Below are positions 47,713-57,392 of a stretch of DNA of 64,000 bases, piece by piece. Origin of the DNA: CAWFZT01 sp963820415. GTDB lineage: Bacteria > Chloroflexota > Anaerolineae > Anaerolineales > Anaerolineaceae. The position numbers and the translations under genes were made by a program. Position 1 is the stretch's first letter; each line of letters begins with the position of its first letter. The notes under the pieces were generated by a model, which did not search any database, was not told the origin of the DNA, and saw only the letters and a list, made by a program, of their open reading frames with translations. The DNA is taken from the NCBI GenBank assembly GCA_963820415.1, contig CAWFZT010000006.1:124001-188000 (forward strand), written 5' to 3'.

Positions 47713-48519
47713 GTGGCAGAACCGATGAGTATACCGTCCTTAAAATCCATTTTCAGGTTCCCTTTCCAGGGGGCGGGGTGGGAAAAACGCTTCCTGATCG
47801 GGGCGGCGCTGACCTTCCTCACTTTCGTTATCCCGATCGTGCCGGGGATGTTTGTGTGCGGCTACCTGCTGGAGGTAATGCGCCGGGCAGTCAAAGGGGA
47901 AGAGTTGGCCCTGCCAGACTGGACGGAATGGGGTAAGCTGGGTCTGGACGGGTTGAAGTACATCCTGGTCAACCTGGTCTTCTTACTACCAGGGGCGCTG
48001 ATCTACCTGGTGGGGTTTGGCTTTTACTTTATCGTCACCTTCGGCTTCTCGCTCGCCAGCAATCTGGCGCAAAATTCCAGGGGGGTTGAGACGGGTTTTG
48101 TGCCAGTGTTCTTGCTGGCTATGCTGGTCTTTTTTATTTCGATTTTCCTGGGCCCATTATTGTTTATGCTGGGGGCGATCCCCCTGCCGGCAGCTACCGC
48201 CAACCTGGCTGTTGAAGGCCGCCTGGCAGCGGGTTTCCGCCTGCGCCAGTGGTGGCCGGTATTGTGGAAGAACAAGCTGGGCTTTTTCATCGCCTGGACG
48301 ATATTATTCGGGTTATTCTTCATCCTCTACCTGGTAATTTTCACGGCGTACATAACCTGCATCCTGTGCTGGTTGATTCCTTTCTTGATGGCGCCGATGG
48401 GATTCTACCTGGGCCTGGTGTATGCGGCTCTGTTTGGGGAAACCTTCCGTGAAAGCTTGGAAGGTCAGGCGGCTGAGCAACCTGCCCAGACTGACCAATC
48501 TGAGGTCCCCCAGACATGA
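47713..48519 (+). CDS. DUF4013 membrane protein
   Basis: 268 residues, hydrophobic, with about five or six membrane segments. The pattern of FPFQGAGWEKRFLIGAAL, PGMFVCGYLLEVMRRAVKGE and LPDWTEWGKLGLDGLKYIL near the N-terminus is the DUF4013 signature. The function of the family is unknown. A strong ribosome site AGGAGGTAA precedes a GTG start at 47713; a TATAAT box at about 47676-47681 is a good promoter -10. The stop overlaps the HAD gene start (ATGA). Confidence 0.9.
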   Translation: MAEPMSIPSLKSIFRFPFQGAGWEKRFLIGAALTFLTFVIPIVPGMFVCGYLLEVMRRAVKGEELALPDWTEWGKLGLDGLKYILVNLVFLLPGALIYLVGFGFYFIVTFGFSLASNLAQNSRGVETGFVPVFLLAMLVFFISIFLGPLLFMLGAIPLPAATANLAVEGRLAAGFRLRQWWPVLWKNKLGFFIAWTILFGLFFILYLVIFTAYITCILCWLIPFLMAPMGFYLGLVYAALFGETFRESLEGQAAEQPAQTDQSEVPQT

Positions 48520-49124
48520 CTCCAATTACTGCCATCTTCTTCGATATTGGAGCGGTATTGCTTAGCAACGGCTGGACCGAGGTTGAACGGCACCGGGTCC
48601 TGGCGGCCTTCGATCTGGATTTTGAGACTTTCGAACAGCGCCATTATCAGGTGATCGATGCCTTCGACTACGGTCAGATCAGCCTGCAGACCTACCTGGA
48701 CTGGACGGTGTTCTACACGCCGCGCCCGTTCACCCCACAGGATTTCGAAAGAGAAGTCCAACGCATCATGACTCCCATCCCGGAAACCTTGCAGATCGCC
48801 CGGGAGCTGAAAAATGCCGGGCGATATTTTATGGCGACGCTTAATAATGAGCCGCGCGAGTTCAACGATTTCCGCATCCAGCATTTTGGCCTGCCGGATC
48901 TGTTCAGCGCCTTTTTTAGCTCGTGCTACCTGGGGGTGAGGAAACCACAGTTAGAGGTGTACCGCAAAGCGCTGGCGATCTCCCAACGCCGGCCGGAGGA
49001 GAGCCTGTTTATCGATGATTATCCCGAAAATATTCAGGCTGCCCGCGATTTGGGGATGAAGGCGATCCTGTATGTGGACGACGCATCTCTGCGGGAAAAC
49101 CTCGTAAAATTCGGTCTTTTATAA
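48516..49124 (+). CDS. HAD-superfamily hydrolase, subfamily IA
   Basis: 202 residues. Motif I is FFDIGAVLL: the nucleophile Asp is present, but the second Asp of the usual DxD is Gly, as in several YihX-like HAD proteins. Motif II is the Thr in ATLNNEP, motif III the Lys in VRKPQ and motif IV the acidic pair in FIDDYPEN. Probably a small-molecule phosphatase of unknown substrate. It is coupled to the DUF4013 gene by a four-base overlap and ends 16 bases from the convergent GGDEF gene. Confidence 0.88.
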   Translation: MTPITAIFFDIGAVLLSNGWTEVERHRVLAAFDLDFETFEQRHYQVIDAFDYGQISLQTYLDWTVFYTPRPFTPQDFEREVQRIMTPIPETLQIARELKNAGRYFMATLNNEPREFNDFRIQHFGLPDLFSAFFSSCYLGVRKPQLEVYRKALAISQRRPEESLFIDDYPENIQAARDLGMKAILYVDDASLRENLVKFGLL

Positions 49125-49140
49125 AATCCCTTCTATTGGA

Positions 49141-51762
49141 TTAGCCCGGCAGGCAAACCCGGTCGTGCCCACCGCTCTTCGCCAGGCTTAAGGCTGCTTC
49201 GACGGCGTGCAGCAGGTCTTCGTCGTCTTTTCCCTGTTCCGGGTACGTGGCAACGCCGATCGATAAAGTCATCGGACCGATGACTTTATCCTGGCGCTCG
49301 ACGCGCAGTAGCTTGAATTCATCCCGCAGGTCTTCGGCGCGCTGCCAGGCCACCTCACACGCAACGTCAGGAAAAATCAGCATGAATACGTCGCCATGAT
49401 AGCGACAGGCAATTTCCCCTGGCCGGAGGTGGCCTTCCAAGAATTTCGCAGCGGCTGCCAATACCTCGTTTCCGGCTTCCTGACCGTACCTGGCGTTGAT
49501 TTCGGTCATGTGGTCCAGGTCGACGATCAACAGACTGAGCGGTCCCTCCTTGCGGATCGAGCGGTGTATTTCCCGCTGAAGCGCTTCCTGCAAATACTTC
49601 TGGTTGAACAACCCGGTCAATGGATCGTGATTGACCTGCTCGCTGAGGATTTTGTGCATCTTCAGGTTGGCCAGGGCCATGCCGACCTGGTCGGCCAGAG
49701 TGATGGCCAGGTTCTCGTGGTTGTCGAGCCACTCGGTGTAATCAAGGCCTTCCGGGCATGAATCGAGCGAAAAATATACATGCATCAGCCCGATCAATTC
49801 ACTCTGGGCGATCATGGGAAGGCACAACGAGCTTTGCCCCGCCGAAATCTGGGCGTGAGGGCAAAGCAGTCCTTTCTGCGGGTCGTCGACCCGGTGGGGC
49901 CGGCCGCGCCGCAGGGCCCAGCAGTCCTCGCGGTTGATCTGCAGCGCCTCTTCATTATTCTCTCCCCAGGTCGAGACGGCTTCGAGGCTGCCGTCGTTGT
50001 CCTCGAATACGTACATCACGCCCCCCGTAGCCGGAAAGAGCTGGCGGATAAACTGGTCGAAGACCTGGTAGGCTTCCTCAACCTCGTGACAACTTTGCAG
50101 CAGGTCGCCCATTTCCTTGAGAAGCGAGGTTTCCTGGTTGTGCGCTTCTAGCTCGTTCAGCCATTTGGTCAACTGCTCGTTGGTCTGGCGTAATTTTTGT
50201 TCGCTGGCGCGCAGCGCCTCTTCAGACCTGGCCCGCTCAGTAATGTCACGGAAAATACCAAACGAGCCAGTGAACTCGCCATTTTTTTCGTAACGCGGGG
50301 TGACGGTGGTCAGCAAGCTGCGCAACTCTCCATCTGGTCGTTGAATTACCATCTCATACGAGCTGCGTTCCCCACGGATGCGTTTCGCCGTTTCCGCCCG
50401 GATCGCCTCAAACTGGCCGGCATGGACGAATTCGTTGAGGTTGTGACCGGCCAGGCTTCCTTTTGGCACGCCGAAGATGCGATCAGCAGCCGGATTGGCA
50501 AAGATAAAAATTTCATCTTGGTCGACAATTGCCAGGCCTTCTCCCTGGCTTTCGATCAAAGTGCGGTAAAGTTCCTCGTTCTGGCGCAGGGCTTCCTCGG
50601 CCTGCTGCCGCTCGGAGATATCCCTCGAAATACCGAACAGCACCTCCTGGTCGTTCCACCGGCCGCGCACTGCCTTCGTCTCGACCGCGATCTTATCCCC
50701 CGCTTTGGTCATGAGCGGGATTGCACTGGTGCTGAGGTCGCCTGCTAGCATCCATGCGAATATGTGTTGAATTTCCTCTTTTTGTTCAGGTGGGTGCAGG
50801 TCAACTATGTTCATCTGGCATAATTCCTGGTCAGAATATCCCAGGCGGTGAGCCACCAACGGGTTGTAATGCAGGATCTGGCCCTCCCCATTAAAGATGA
50901 AAAGGAAATCGTCCAACGTGTCGAAAAAGGATTGGAAGTTGATCCGGCTTTCCTGGCTGGCCTCTTCTGCCCTGATTCTGGCAATAACGTCCCCCACCTG
51001 GGCGGCAATACTTTCCAGGGCGTGGCGGGTGGTGGAGAGCACTGTATTTAAGGTGTGCGAACCGATGTCGAGGGTTGCGATCAGTTTCCCCTGGTACATT
51101 ACCGGAAGGATTGCGGCAGAGCGCAATCTTTCATCCGAAAATAAGCGTGGTATGAGAGCCGCATAAGGCTGATAAATGGGATGTCCGGCAGAGATCAAGC
51201 GCGCCTGCGGGGAATCTTTGGCAAAAAAAGCCAGGCTTTCAGCCAGGGCTTGAGACACCCCGCGATGTACAGTCAGGTGATAGTTGCCGGTAGCCGGATC
51301 GACGAGGTGTATGCCGCCGCTGTCCAACCCTACCAGGCTGCAAGCCGCATCCAGGATTTTACTCAGCGCCTCATCCAGCGAATTCATCGAACCCAGCGCA
51401 GCCGCCAGGTCACGTTGAGTTTCAAGCATCTCTTCGGCCTGGCTGCGCCTGGCATCAAAGCGACGCAGCAGCTCAATGACGACCAGTACGGTTATAGTCA
51501 GGGTGACGGTGGTGATCAGGGAGGCATAAATGTTCAGAGAGAGCTTGATCTCTACCCAGATGGCGGCGATGGCCAGGATCATGATCATCCAACGATGCAC
51601 GCGGGCAGAATGGCCAATGCCAACAAAAAAGACCGGCACGATCAGGAAGATCATAAACGGATCCGGCAATCTAAACCACAAAAGGACCGCGCTGGTGAGG
51701 CCAACCAGGAAAGCATAGCTGACGATCACCAGCCAGGGGGATATTTTCCTAATCCGTTTCAA
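49141..51762 (-). CDS. Membrane GAF/PAS sensor with degenerate GGDEF domain
   Basis: 873 residues. Order: three or four N-terminal membrane spans (about 10-95), a GAF domain (about 110-260), two PAS domains (about 280-395 and 400-515), a coiled-coil linker, a second GAF (about 550-690) and a GGDEF domain (about 715-870). The last has IVDLDHMTEINARYGQEAGNEVL, but the signature is YHGDVF instead of GGDEF, losing the first Gly and the metal-binding Glu. The C-terminal half is otherwise normal (LSIGVATYPEQG). It may be a catalytically dead c-di-GMP or GTP sensor, or a much weakened cyclase. Confidence 0.9.
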   Translation of the reverse strand: MKRIRKISPWLVIVSYAFLVGLTSAVLLWFRLPDPFMIFLIVPVFFVGIGHSARVHRWMIMILAIAAIWVEIKLSLNIYASLITTVTLTITVLVVIELLRRFDARRSQAEEMLETQRDLAAALGSMNSLDEALSKILDAACSLVGLDSGGIHLVDPATGNYHLTVHRGVSQALAESLAFFAKDSPQARLISAGHPIYQPYAALIPRLFSDERLRSAAILPVMYQGKLIATLDIGSHTLNTVLSTTRHALESIAAQVGDVIARIRAEEASQESRINFQSFFDTLDDFLFIFNGEGQILHYNPLVAHRLGYSDQELCQMNIVDLHPPEQKEEIQHIFAWMLAGDLSTSAIPLMTKAGDKIAVETKAVRGRWNDQEVLFGISRDISERQQAEEALRQNEELYRTLIESQGEGLAIVDQDEIFIFANPAADRIFGVPKGSLAGHNLNEFVHAGQFEAIRAETAKRIRGERSSYEMVIQRPDGELRSLLTTVTPRYEKNGEFTGSFGIFRDITERARSEEALRASEQKLRQTNEQLTKWLNELEAHNQETSLLKEMGDLLQSCHEVEEAYQVFDQFIRQLFPATGGVMYVFEDNDGSLEAVSTWGENNEEALQINREDCWALRRGRPHRVDDPQKGLLCPHAQISAGQSSLCLPMIAQSELIGLMHVYFSLDSCPEGLDYTEWLDNHENLAITLADQVGMALANLKMHKILSEQVNHDPLTGLFNQKYLQEALQREIHRSIRKEGPLSLLIVDLDHMTEINARYGQEAGNEVLAAAAKFLEGHLRPGEIACRYHGDVFMLIFPDVACEVAWQRAEDLRDEFKLLRVERQDKVIGPMTLSIGVATYPEQGKDDEDLLHAVEAALSLAKSGGHDRVCLPG

Positions 51763-51925
51763 TCCGCGACCCGATTTGATAACTTCGACCCTCCGTTCAA
51801 GGTTGGGGTAAACATCCGCAGGTCCCAGGGTATTATTTCAATTATATTTTGAGCTGATGTGGGTTATTCTAGCATATCTACGGTAGATCAAAGATTAAAA
51901 AAGACCAGGAGTTTATGACACGGGT

Positions 51926-52603
51926 TTATTTCAGGATAGCGACTAAATCAGCCGTGCTGGGGATAATCAGGTCGGCGCCCGCCCGACGCAGGCCCTTCTC
52001 ACGACCGAAGCCGCACAGCACTCCCACCGTCTGCGACCCGGCGGCTTTGCCGGCGCGCACGTCCACCTCGGTGTCGCCGACCATCAGCAGGTTGTGTGGG
52101 GAAATGCCTATCTGCCCGGCGGCCCAGATCAGCGGGTCCGGAAATGGTTTGGTGTGCTCGCAGGTCTGCGAGGTAGCGACGGCGAGGAATAGAGAGGTCA
52201 GGCCATAATAATCCAGGAAAGCAAACGTGCTGCGGTGGTCACGGACGCTGACCACGGCCAGGGGGTAGCGCGGCTGCAGGGCCAGCAGCATTTCTTTGAC
52301 CGAGGGGATGATCCAAAAGGGCCCACTGGGGCGCAGCCCGCCTTTTTTCGCCATTTTGTTGAAAATACGTCCGACGTCATCATCCAGGTGCAGAGCGTCC
52401 AGCATCCAGTACAGCAGATTACCTGGGGTTTCCATGCCCATCACCGCCCAGCGGGAGAAGGCATGCGGGCTGTGTTGGGGGAAAATCCGCCTGGCAGGTG
52501 AGAGCGTTTTTTCCAGGCGGCTGACCCACAGGTCGTCCGTGTCGCTTAAAGTTCCGTCCACGTCGAAGCAAATGCCCTGGATGCGCGGGATATCGAGAGA
52601 CAT
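51926..52603 (-). CDS. HAD-superfamily phosphatase, phosphoglycolate phosphatase-like
   Basis: 225 residues with all HAD motifs: CFDVDGTLSDTD (DxD nucleophile pair), VVSVRDHRST (motif II), the Lys in EHTKPFPDP and MVGDTEVDVRAGKAAG (motif IV). A helical cap domain lies at about 20-85. It dephosphorylates a small phosphorylated metabolite; the substrate is unknown. Two bases separate it from the metallopeptidase-like gene upstream on the same strand, so they are likely one transcript. The 163-base gap upstream of the neighbouring GGDEF gene contains nothing recognisable. Confidence 0.9.
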   Translation of the reverse strand: MSLDIPRIQGICFDVDGTLSDTDDLWVSRLEKTLSPARRIFPQHSPHAFSRWAVMGMETPGNLLYWMLDALHLDDDVGRIFNKMAKKGGLRPSGPFWIIPSVKEMLLALQPRYPLAVVSVRDHRSTFAFLDYYGLTSLFLAVATSQTCEHTKPFPDPLIWAAGQIGISPHNLLMVGDTEVDVRAGKAAGSQTVGVLCGFGREKGLRRAGADLIIPSTADLVAILK

Positions 52604-52605
52604 AT

Positions 52606-53991
52606 TCAGCCTCTAAATTCAGACAGTTGATCCAACAGTTTAGAAACCGTGTCCATGTCCGGAGCGATCAGCAGCAGCGTGTCTGAGCCATTTTGGCCGA
52701 TTACCACTGCGCCGTTGGAGGTGTTGGCCCATTCCATGTGACTGCTACTGCTGAGCGCGGGCTTCCCCCAGCGCTTCTGGGCATAGTCCTGCAGCGCCTG
52801 CCAGAATTCCCCGGCATCTTTGGCGGTATCCCAATTGCTTTTCAGCGCCAGCGCCCCCGATAGAGTAGAACCGTGTCGATAAGCCACCAGGCTGTCGCCG
52901 CCCCAACCGGCCGCCGCGAGTCGCGCCTGGCTGTCCGGCAGTTGAAACTTCACATTAACGGCGGAAGAGAGCATCAGGTAAGTCGACCATTCGCCCAGAT
53001 TGCCGCGGTCGAGTTCCCGCCATCCGGCGCCCAAAGCGGGTAGTAAGTCGGGCAGGGTAACCTGTTTGGGAAGGTCGGCCGGATAAAGGTCGGGGTGCAG
53101 TATCTGTTCCGTGTCCACTGGGGGATGCTTGAAAGCCGCATCGATGGCGTTGTACCCACTCAGATCGTACAGGGATTGGACAAATTCCATGCCCTGCATG
53201 TAGGGGAAGAGGAAATCCTTCTTCAGATAGGCGGGGGCGGAATTAAATACCGGGCTTTTGTAAGCGCTGGAAAAATTCTGCACCTGCAGCCGATCGTTCT
53301 GGGTGGCGTCTTCAATGAACCACAGTTGTTCGGTAAAAGTGGCGTCTCCCTCGATCAGGGCGCGCACGGCGTTACAGTATTCGGAGGCCTTGTCGCAGTC
53401 CTCCTCTGTAAACTTCAATCCATCCCGAAGATCATAAGCCTGGTCCTGCAGAGCGTGGGTGAACTCGTGGGCATAGTTCATACGCTGCAACCCTCCGAAC
53501 TGTTCTCCCTGCACAACAAACATCTCCTTCGTCTTTGGATCGTAATAGCCGGCAATCTGCTCGCTGTAAAGGTTGATGTAGAGGTCATACAGGTCGAAAC
53601 CGGGATTGAGCAGGCCTAGCAGGCTTAACTCCAGTACGTCGTCACCGGCCTGGTCGCGAGTGTAATCCTTGAAGAAATCCTGAACGACCTGGTCTTGGAG
53701 CTGGCTGTTCGAAAGCGTAGCGCGCAGCAGGGCGTCCGTGGGGATCAACCGGCGGATTTGGATGACCTGCTGCTGGATAGTATCCATCTGGCTGGCTACG
53801 TCAGGCGACAGGCGCCCGGCGTCGGTGACTGCCAGGGTGGGAAGCTGCGGCACAGTCAGGGACGTCGGTGTGTTGGAAGGCCTGGTCTGGCGTGTGATCG
53901 CCGTTCCGCCGGCTACCGACAGCAAGGCAAAACCGAGGCAGCAGACGGCGATCAGGGTAAGCAGAGAGAAAACGACCGGTCGTTTCGCCAT
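52606..53991 (-). CDS. Membrane-anchored HEFTH metallopeptidase-like protein
   Basis: 461 residues. An N-terminal membrane segment (about 8-30) is followed by a Thr/Pro-rich linker and a large extracytoplasmic domain. A zinc-peptidase helix is visible at H175-E-F-T-H179 (MNYAHEFTHALQDQ), followed by an acidic/Cys-containing segment (EEDCDKASEYCNA) and EGDATFTEQLW, which could provide the third ligand Glu. This matches an uncharacterised gluzincin-like group common in Chloroflexota. The substrate is unknown. It precedes a C39-like peptidase gene by four bases, on the same strand. Confidence 0.8.
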   Translation of the reverse strand: MAKRPVVFSLLTLIAVCCLGFALLSVAGGTAITRQTRPSNTPTSLTVPQLPTLAVTDAGRLSPDVASQMDTIQQQVIQIRRLIPTDALLRATLSNSQLQDQVVQDFFKDYTRDQAGDDVLELSLLGLLNPGFDLYDLYINLYSEQIAGYYDPKTKEMFVVQGEQFGGLQRMNYAHEFTHALQDQAYDLRDGLKFTEEDCDKASEYCNAVRALIEGDATFTEQLWFIEDATQNDRLQVQNFSSAYKSPVFNSAPAYLKKDFLFPYMQGMEFVQSLYDLSGYNAIDAAFKHPPVDTEQILHPDLYPADLPKQVTLPDLLPALGAGWRELDRGNLGEWSTYLMLSSAVNVKFQLPDSQARLAAAGWGGDSLVAYRHGSTLSGALALKSNWDTAKDAGEFWQALQDYAQKRWGKPALSSSSHMEWANTSNGAVVIGQNGSDTLLLIAPDMDTVSKLLDQLSEFRG

Positions 53992-53995
53992 AGAT

Positions 53996-55270
53996 TTAGT
54001 GGCTTTGCACGAAATTCAAGGCGTACAAGGCATCCTGGTAGCCGGGATGGAACTTAAGCGCCTTGTTGAAATCATCGATGGCGTCTTGCTTGTTGCCCAG
54101 TCGATACTGCGCCCATCCCTGCCACAGCCAGGCTTCTTCAGAGTTATCTGTAATTTTAAGCGCGTATTGGGTCAGGGCAAGCAAATCCTGGATGCGGTTG
54201 GCGCGAAAATAGGCGATAAACGGGCCAAACTGGTAGCGCAGCATGCGCTGGGGGAGGGTCAGCTTGCGGGCGCTGTCGTAAGCCTGGGCGGCTTCGGTGT
54301 AGCGCTCGAAATAGACCAGGTTGCTGCCAAGATTGAACCAGTTGAAGGGGTTCTTGGGATCGACCTGGGTCTCGGCCTGGGCCTGGTCGAGGGCGCGCTG
54401 GCGGTTGGCGCTGGCATCCCAATCCGGGTCGAGCAGGTCGTGCACGGTTTGCTGCTGGTCGGGACGGAAAACGATGATATAGACATGGTTGAAGGCCTGC
54501 CAATTCTTTTCCAGGTAGGCATAGGCGACGGCGCGGTTTGACCCCAGGAAAGAATCCTGGGTGATGAATACCTGGCGGGCATCGTCATAGCCGGTGATAA
54601 GCAGATAGTGGCCGTCCCAATAGTCATCATCGTAGCGGGCAAACTGCTGCTCGACCCGCGAGCTTTCCTCGATCATCATCGGCAGGCCGGCAGCCAGGAA
54701 GCGTTTCAACACACTGGCATCGCCGCCCACCCGGTATTCGATGTTCAGCCAGCCGACCTTGGTGTTGACAAAGTAGACCAGTTCCTCCACGTTAACGTTG
54801 CGGTCGGCCTGGATCGGCTTGACCAGGTCGGAGATGGTGTGCTGGTCGCCTTTCCAGCCGTAGAAATGCAGTAACAAGGACAGTGTGGTGGCCCCGCAGT
54901 TGTTGGGAGCCTGCTTTTCCCATGTGGGCGGGTTGAGGACGGTTTGGGCCGGGATGGGCGTAGGTGCCTGGGTGGAGGTAGGGGAAGCCGCCGGTAGAGC
55001 CGTGGCAGCGGTGGGAGAGGCTGCCAGGCTGGGAAGCGGGCTGGGCGTGGGTTGGGGAGTAAACGTTGGAAGGTCGATACTGGCCAGGTCGGGGGTGGGC
55101 ATGGCCCCGGCCGGCTGAAGCCGGCTGCGGATGTATGTGATGGCTACATCTACCCGCCAGCTCAACCTCTCGTTGATGGGGGGCACGAAATAAGCCAGCA
55201 CCAGGATTGTAAGCACGACTAAACCAAACAAAACTCCTTTAAAGAACTGCCGGATATGGGGACCATTCAT
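53996..55270 (-). CDS. C39-like peptidase with TPR repeats
   Basis: 424 residues. An N-terminal membrane anchor (about 10-32) and a Thr/Pro/Ser linker (about 55-112) lead to a papain-like C39 domain (about 113-265): catalytic Cys at C125 (APNNCGATTL), His at H221 (WDGHYLLITGYDD) and a following Asp (FITQDSF). A TPR-like helical region fills residues 280-420 (NPFNWFNLGSNLVYFERYTEAA, EEAWLWQGWAQYRLG). Extracytoplasmic and likely proteolytic or transglutaminase-like; it may act with the HEFTH protein downstream. It diverges from miaB over a 69-base gap. Confidence 0.88.
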   Translation of the reverse strand: MNGPHIRQFFKGVLFGLVVLTILVLAYFVPPINERLSWRVDVAITYIRSRLQPAGAMPTPDLASIDLPTFTPQPTPSPLPSLAASPTAATALPAASPTSTQAPTPIPAQTVLNPPTWEKQAPNNCGATTLSLLLHFYGWKGDQHTISDLVKPIQADRNVNVEELVYFVNTKVGWLNIEYRVGGDASVLKRFLAAGLPMMIEESSRVEQQFARYDDDYWDGHYLLITGYDDARQVFITQDSFLGSNRAVAYAYLEKNWQAFNHVYIIVFRPDQQQTVHDLLDPDWDASANRQRALDQAQAETQVDPKNPFNWFNLGSNLVYFERYTEAAQAYDSARKLTLPQRMLRYQFGPFIAYFRANRIQDLLALTQYALKITDNSEEAWLWQGWAQYRLGNKQDAIDDFNKALKFHPGYQDALYALNFVQSH

Positions 55271-55326
55271 AGGGGGAATTGTACCAGAGGAGGAGGGGGG
55301 AGCAGGGGGATGGTGCGCTTATCTGA

Positions 55327-55332
55327 TATAAT
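55327..55332 (+). promoter_or_regulatory. Extended -10 promoter of miaB, predicted leaderless start
   Basis: TATAAT with the extended TG motif (TGATATAAT) lies only 7 bases before the miaB ATG. Transcription from it would begin at or within a base of the start codon, giving a leaderless mRNA. No ribosome site is present. No -35 consensus is visible. Confidence 0.6.
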
Positions 55333-55339
55333 CCCGGGC

Positions 55340-56668
55340 ATGAAATATCACCTGTGGACAGAGGGCTGTCAAATGAATGTGGCGGATTCCCAGCGGGTGG
55401 CCTCGGTTCTGGAACACCTGGGCTACGAATCAGCCCCGCGCCCAGAGGAAGCCGATGTGATCGTGATGAATACCTGTGTGGTGCGCCAGAGCGCTGAGGA
55501 TAAGGCCTACGGTCGCCTGAGCTCATTGCAGCCGCTCAAGCAGCAGCGCCCGGAGATGGTGATAAACCTGATGGGCTGCCTGGTGGGGGTAAAGGGCAAC
55601 GAACGCCTGCGCCAGCGCTTTCCCTACGTGGATGTGTTTTCGCCGCCCTCGGATATCGGCCCGCTGGTTAATTTTCTGGCCCAGCGCGAGGGGCAAGAAA
55701 CGGAAGAGACCAGCACAGCCCAACGTTACGCCTGGATGGACGGCGATATTGCCTTGCCCGAGCTGCCGCTCGAGCGCCGCCAGCGCCTGGTTTCAGCCTA
55801 TATCCCGATCGTGTACGGCTGCTCATACGCCTGCACTTATTGCATTATCCCTTACAAGCGCGGGGCCGAGTGTTCCCGCCCGCCTGAAGAAATCCTGAGC
55901 GAAGCACGCGCCCTGGTGACCCAAGGGGTACGCGAAATCACCTTGCTAGGGCAGATCGTTGACCGCTACGGCAAGGACCAACCGGATTTCCCCTCCCTGG
56001 CCAGCTTGCTGCGCCGCTTGCACGAAATTGAGGGTCTGGAGCGACTGCGTTTCCTCACCTCGCATCCCAACTTTATGACTGACGAGCTGCTTGACCAGGT
56101 CAGCGAGCTGCCTAAGGTCATGCCGCACATTGAGGTGCCTATCCAGGCCGGCGACGACCGGGTGCTGGCCAATATGCGCCGCGGATATACGGTCGAGCAG
56201 TACCGCCGTCTGGTGGAGAAACTGCGCCGGCGCATCCCAGGCGTCTCGATCGCTACCGATATCATCGTCGGCTTTCCGGGCGAGAGCGAGGAGCAGTTCC
56301 AGCACACCTACGAGCTGCTGGCCGAACTGAAGCTAGACGTGGCCCACCTGGCGCGCTATTCTGCCCGCCCGGGGACTGTCTCGGCCAGGCGGATGGTAGA
56401 CAATGTCTCGCCTGAGGAAAAGCTGCGGCGTTTCCGCCTGCTGGAGGACCTGCAGGAGAAGATCGCCGCTGAAATCCATGCCCGGCTGCTGGGGCAGACT
56501 GTGGCGGTGCTTTTCGAGGAAAAAGCGAAAAAGCGCTGGCGCGGACGCACCTCAACTAACAAGCTGGTCTTTGTGGAAACCGAGCAGAACCTGCGTGGCC
56601 AGGTGTTGCCGGTGACCATCACCTGGACCGGTCCGTGGTCGATGATCGGAACCCTGGCGTTAAGGTGA
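55340..56668 (+). CDS. miaB: tRNA-2-methylthio-N6-dimethylallyladenosine synthase
   Basis: 442 residues from the chosen ATG. A radical SAM methylthiotransferase that adds the 2-methylthio group to adenosine 37 of tRNAs. The N-terminal [4Fe-4S] ligands are C10, C46 and C80 (TEGCQMNVADS, MNTCVVRQS, LMGCLVG). The radical SAM cluster is C161, C165, C168 (GCSYACTYCIIPYKRG). A C-terminal TRAM domain occupies about the last 65 residues. I start at 55340, where the conserved MKYHLWTEGCQMN begins; the open frame reaches 55256, but that extension lies in the promoter region. Confidence 0.96.
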   Translation: MKYHLWTEGCQMNVADSQRVASVLEHLGYESAPRPEEADVIVMNTCVVRQSAEDKAYGRLSSLQPLKQQRPEMVINLMGCLVGVKGNERLRQRFPYVDVFSPPSDIGPLVNFLAQREGQETEETSTAQRYAWMDGDIALPELPLERRQRLVSAYIPIVYGCSYACTYCIIPYKRGAECSRPPEEILSEARALVTQGVREITLLGQIVDRYGKDQPDFPSLASLLRRLHEIEGLERLRFLTSHPNFMTDELLDQVSELPKVMPHIEVPIQAGDDRVLANMRRGYTVEQYRRLVEKLRRRIPGVSIATDIIVGFPGESEEQFQHTYELLAELKLDVAHLARYSARPGTVSARRMVDNVSPEEKLRRFRLLEDLQEKIAAEIHARLLGQTVAVLFEEKAKKRWRGRTSTNKLVFVETEQNLRGQVLPVTITWTGPWSMIGTLALR

Positions 56669-56675
56669 TTCGCAG

Positions 56676-57392
56676 ATGGGGGAATCTATACCGGTGAAGG
56701 GGAGCTGGCGGCTGCTCTTTTTTTTCCTGCTGGTCGGGTTGATCGTTGCCGGCTATTTTTACCTGCGGCGGCCGGACGAATCTGTGCGCACTGTGCATGT
56801 GATTAAATTCTTGCGTAACCCGCAAGACCATCCGGACTGGATGGTAAAAGCCGGGGCGCAGTGCGTCGAAGCGCCGTTTGTCTTTCCCACAGATGGATTC
56901 ATCGGATACCTGTGGAATGATTCTTTCCAGGCCGGGCACCGCCACCAGGGCCTGGATATTTTTGGTGGGGCCGATCCCGGCAAGGTGCCGGTGAGGGCGG
57001 CTTACGCCGGGTACCTGACCCGCCTACCCGGGTGGAAATCGGCGGTGATCGTGCGCATTCCCCGGGATCCGCTGCAGCCCGACCGCCAGATCTGGACTTA
57101 TTATGCCCACATGGCTGACCCGAATGGCAACTCGTTCGTTTCCCCAGATTTTCCGGCGGGGACGGCCGAGAAATTTGTCAAAGCCGGGACGCTGCTTGGT
57201 TACCAGGGTGATTATTCCGGCGATCCTCTCAACCCGGTGGGGGTGCACTTGCATTTTTCGATCGTGCAGGATGACGGGTCGGGGCATTTCCGCAACGAGC
57301 TGGAGATTGGCAATACCTTCGACCCGTCCCCCTATTTTGGGATGAGCTTGAATGCGAATAACAACACCGGTGAAATCCCGCTGTGTAAGTGA
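56676..57392 (+). CDS. M23-family peptidase (LytM-like), membrane-anchored
   Basis: 238 residues with one N-terminal membrane span (about 12-32). The M23 zinc site is present: His and Asp in HRHQGLDIFGG and the HxH motif in GVHLHFSI. These enzymes cleave peptide cross-links in peptidoglycan. A long insertion around residues 130-180 is unlike small LytM proteins. It lies seven bases after miaB, but the functions are not linked in an obvious way. Cell-envelope location is predicted from the anchor. Confidence 0.88.
   Translation: MGESIPVKGSWRLLFFFLLVGLIVAGYFYLRRPDESVRTVHVIKFLRNPQDHPDWMVKAGAQCVEAPFVFPTDGFIGYLWNDSFQAGHRHQGLDIFGGADPGKVPVRAAYAGYLTRLPGWKSAVIVRIPRDPLQPDRQIWTYYAHMADPNGNSFVSPDFPAGTAEKFVKAGTLLGYQGDYSGDPLNPVGVHLHFSIVQDDGSGHFRNELEIGNTFDPSPYFGMSLNANNNTGEIPLCK

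Noticed and set aside
55256..55339. Extended N-terminus of MiaB from the upstream ATG
   Set aside because: The extension is Gly/Arg-rich, unlike the family, and overlaps the promoter; the conserved sequence begins at 55340.
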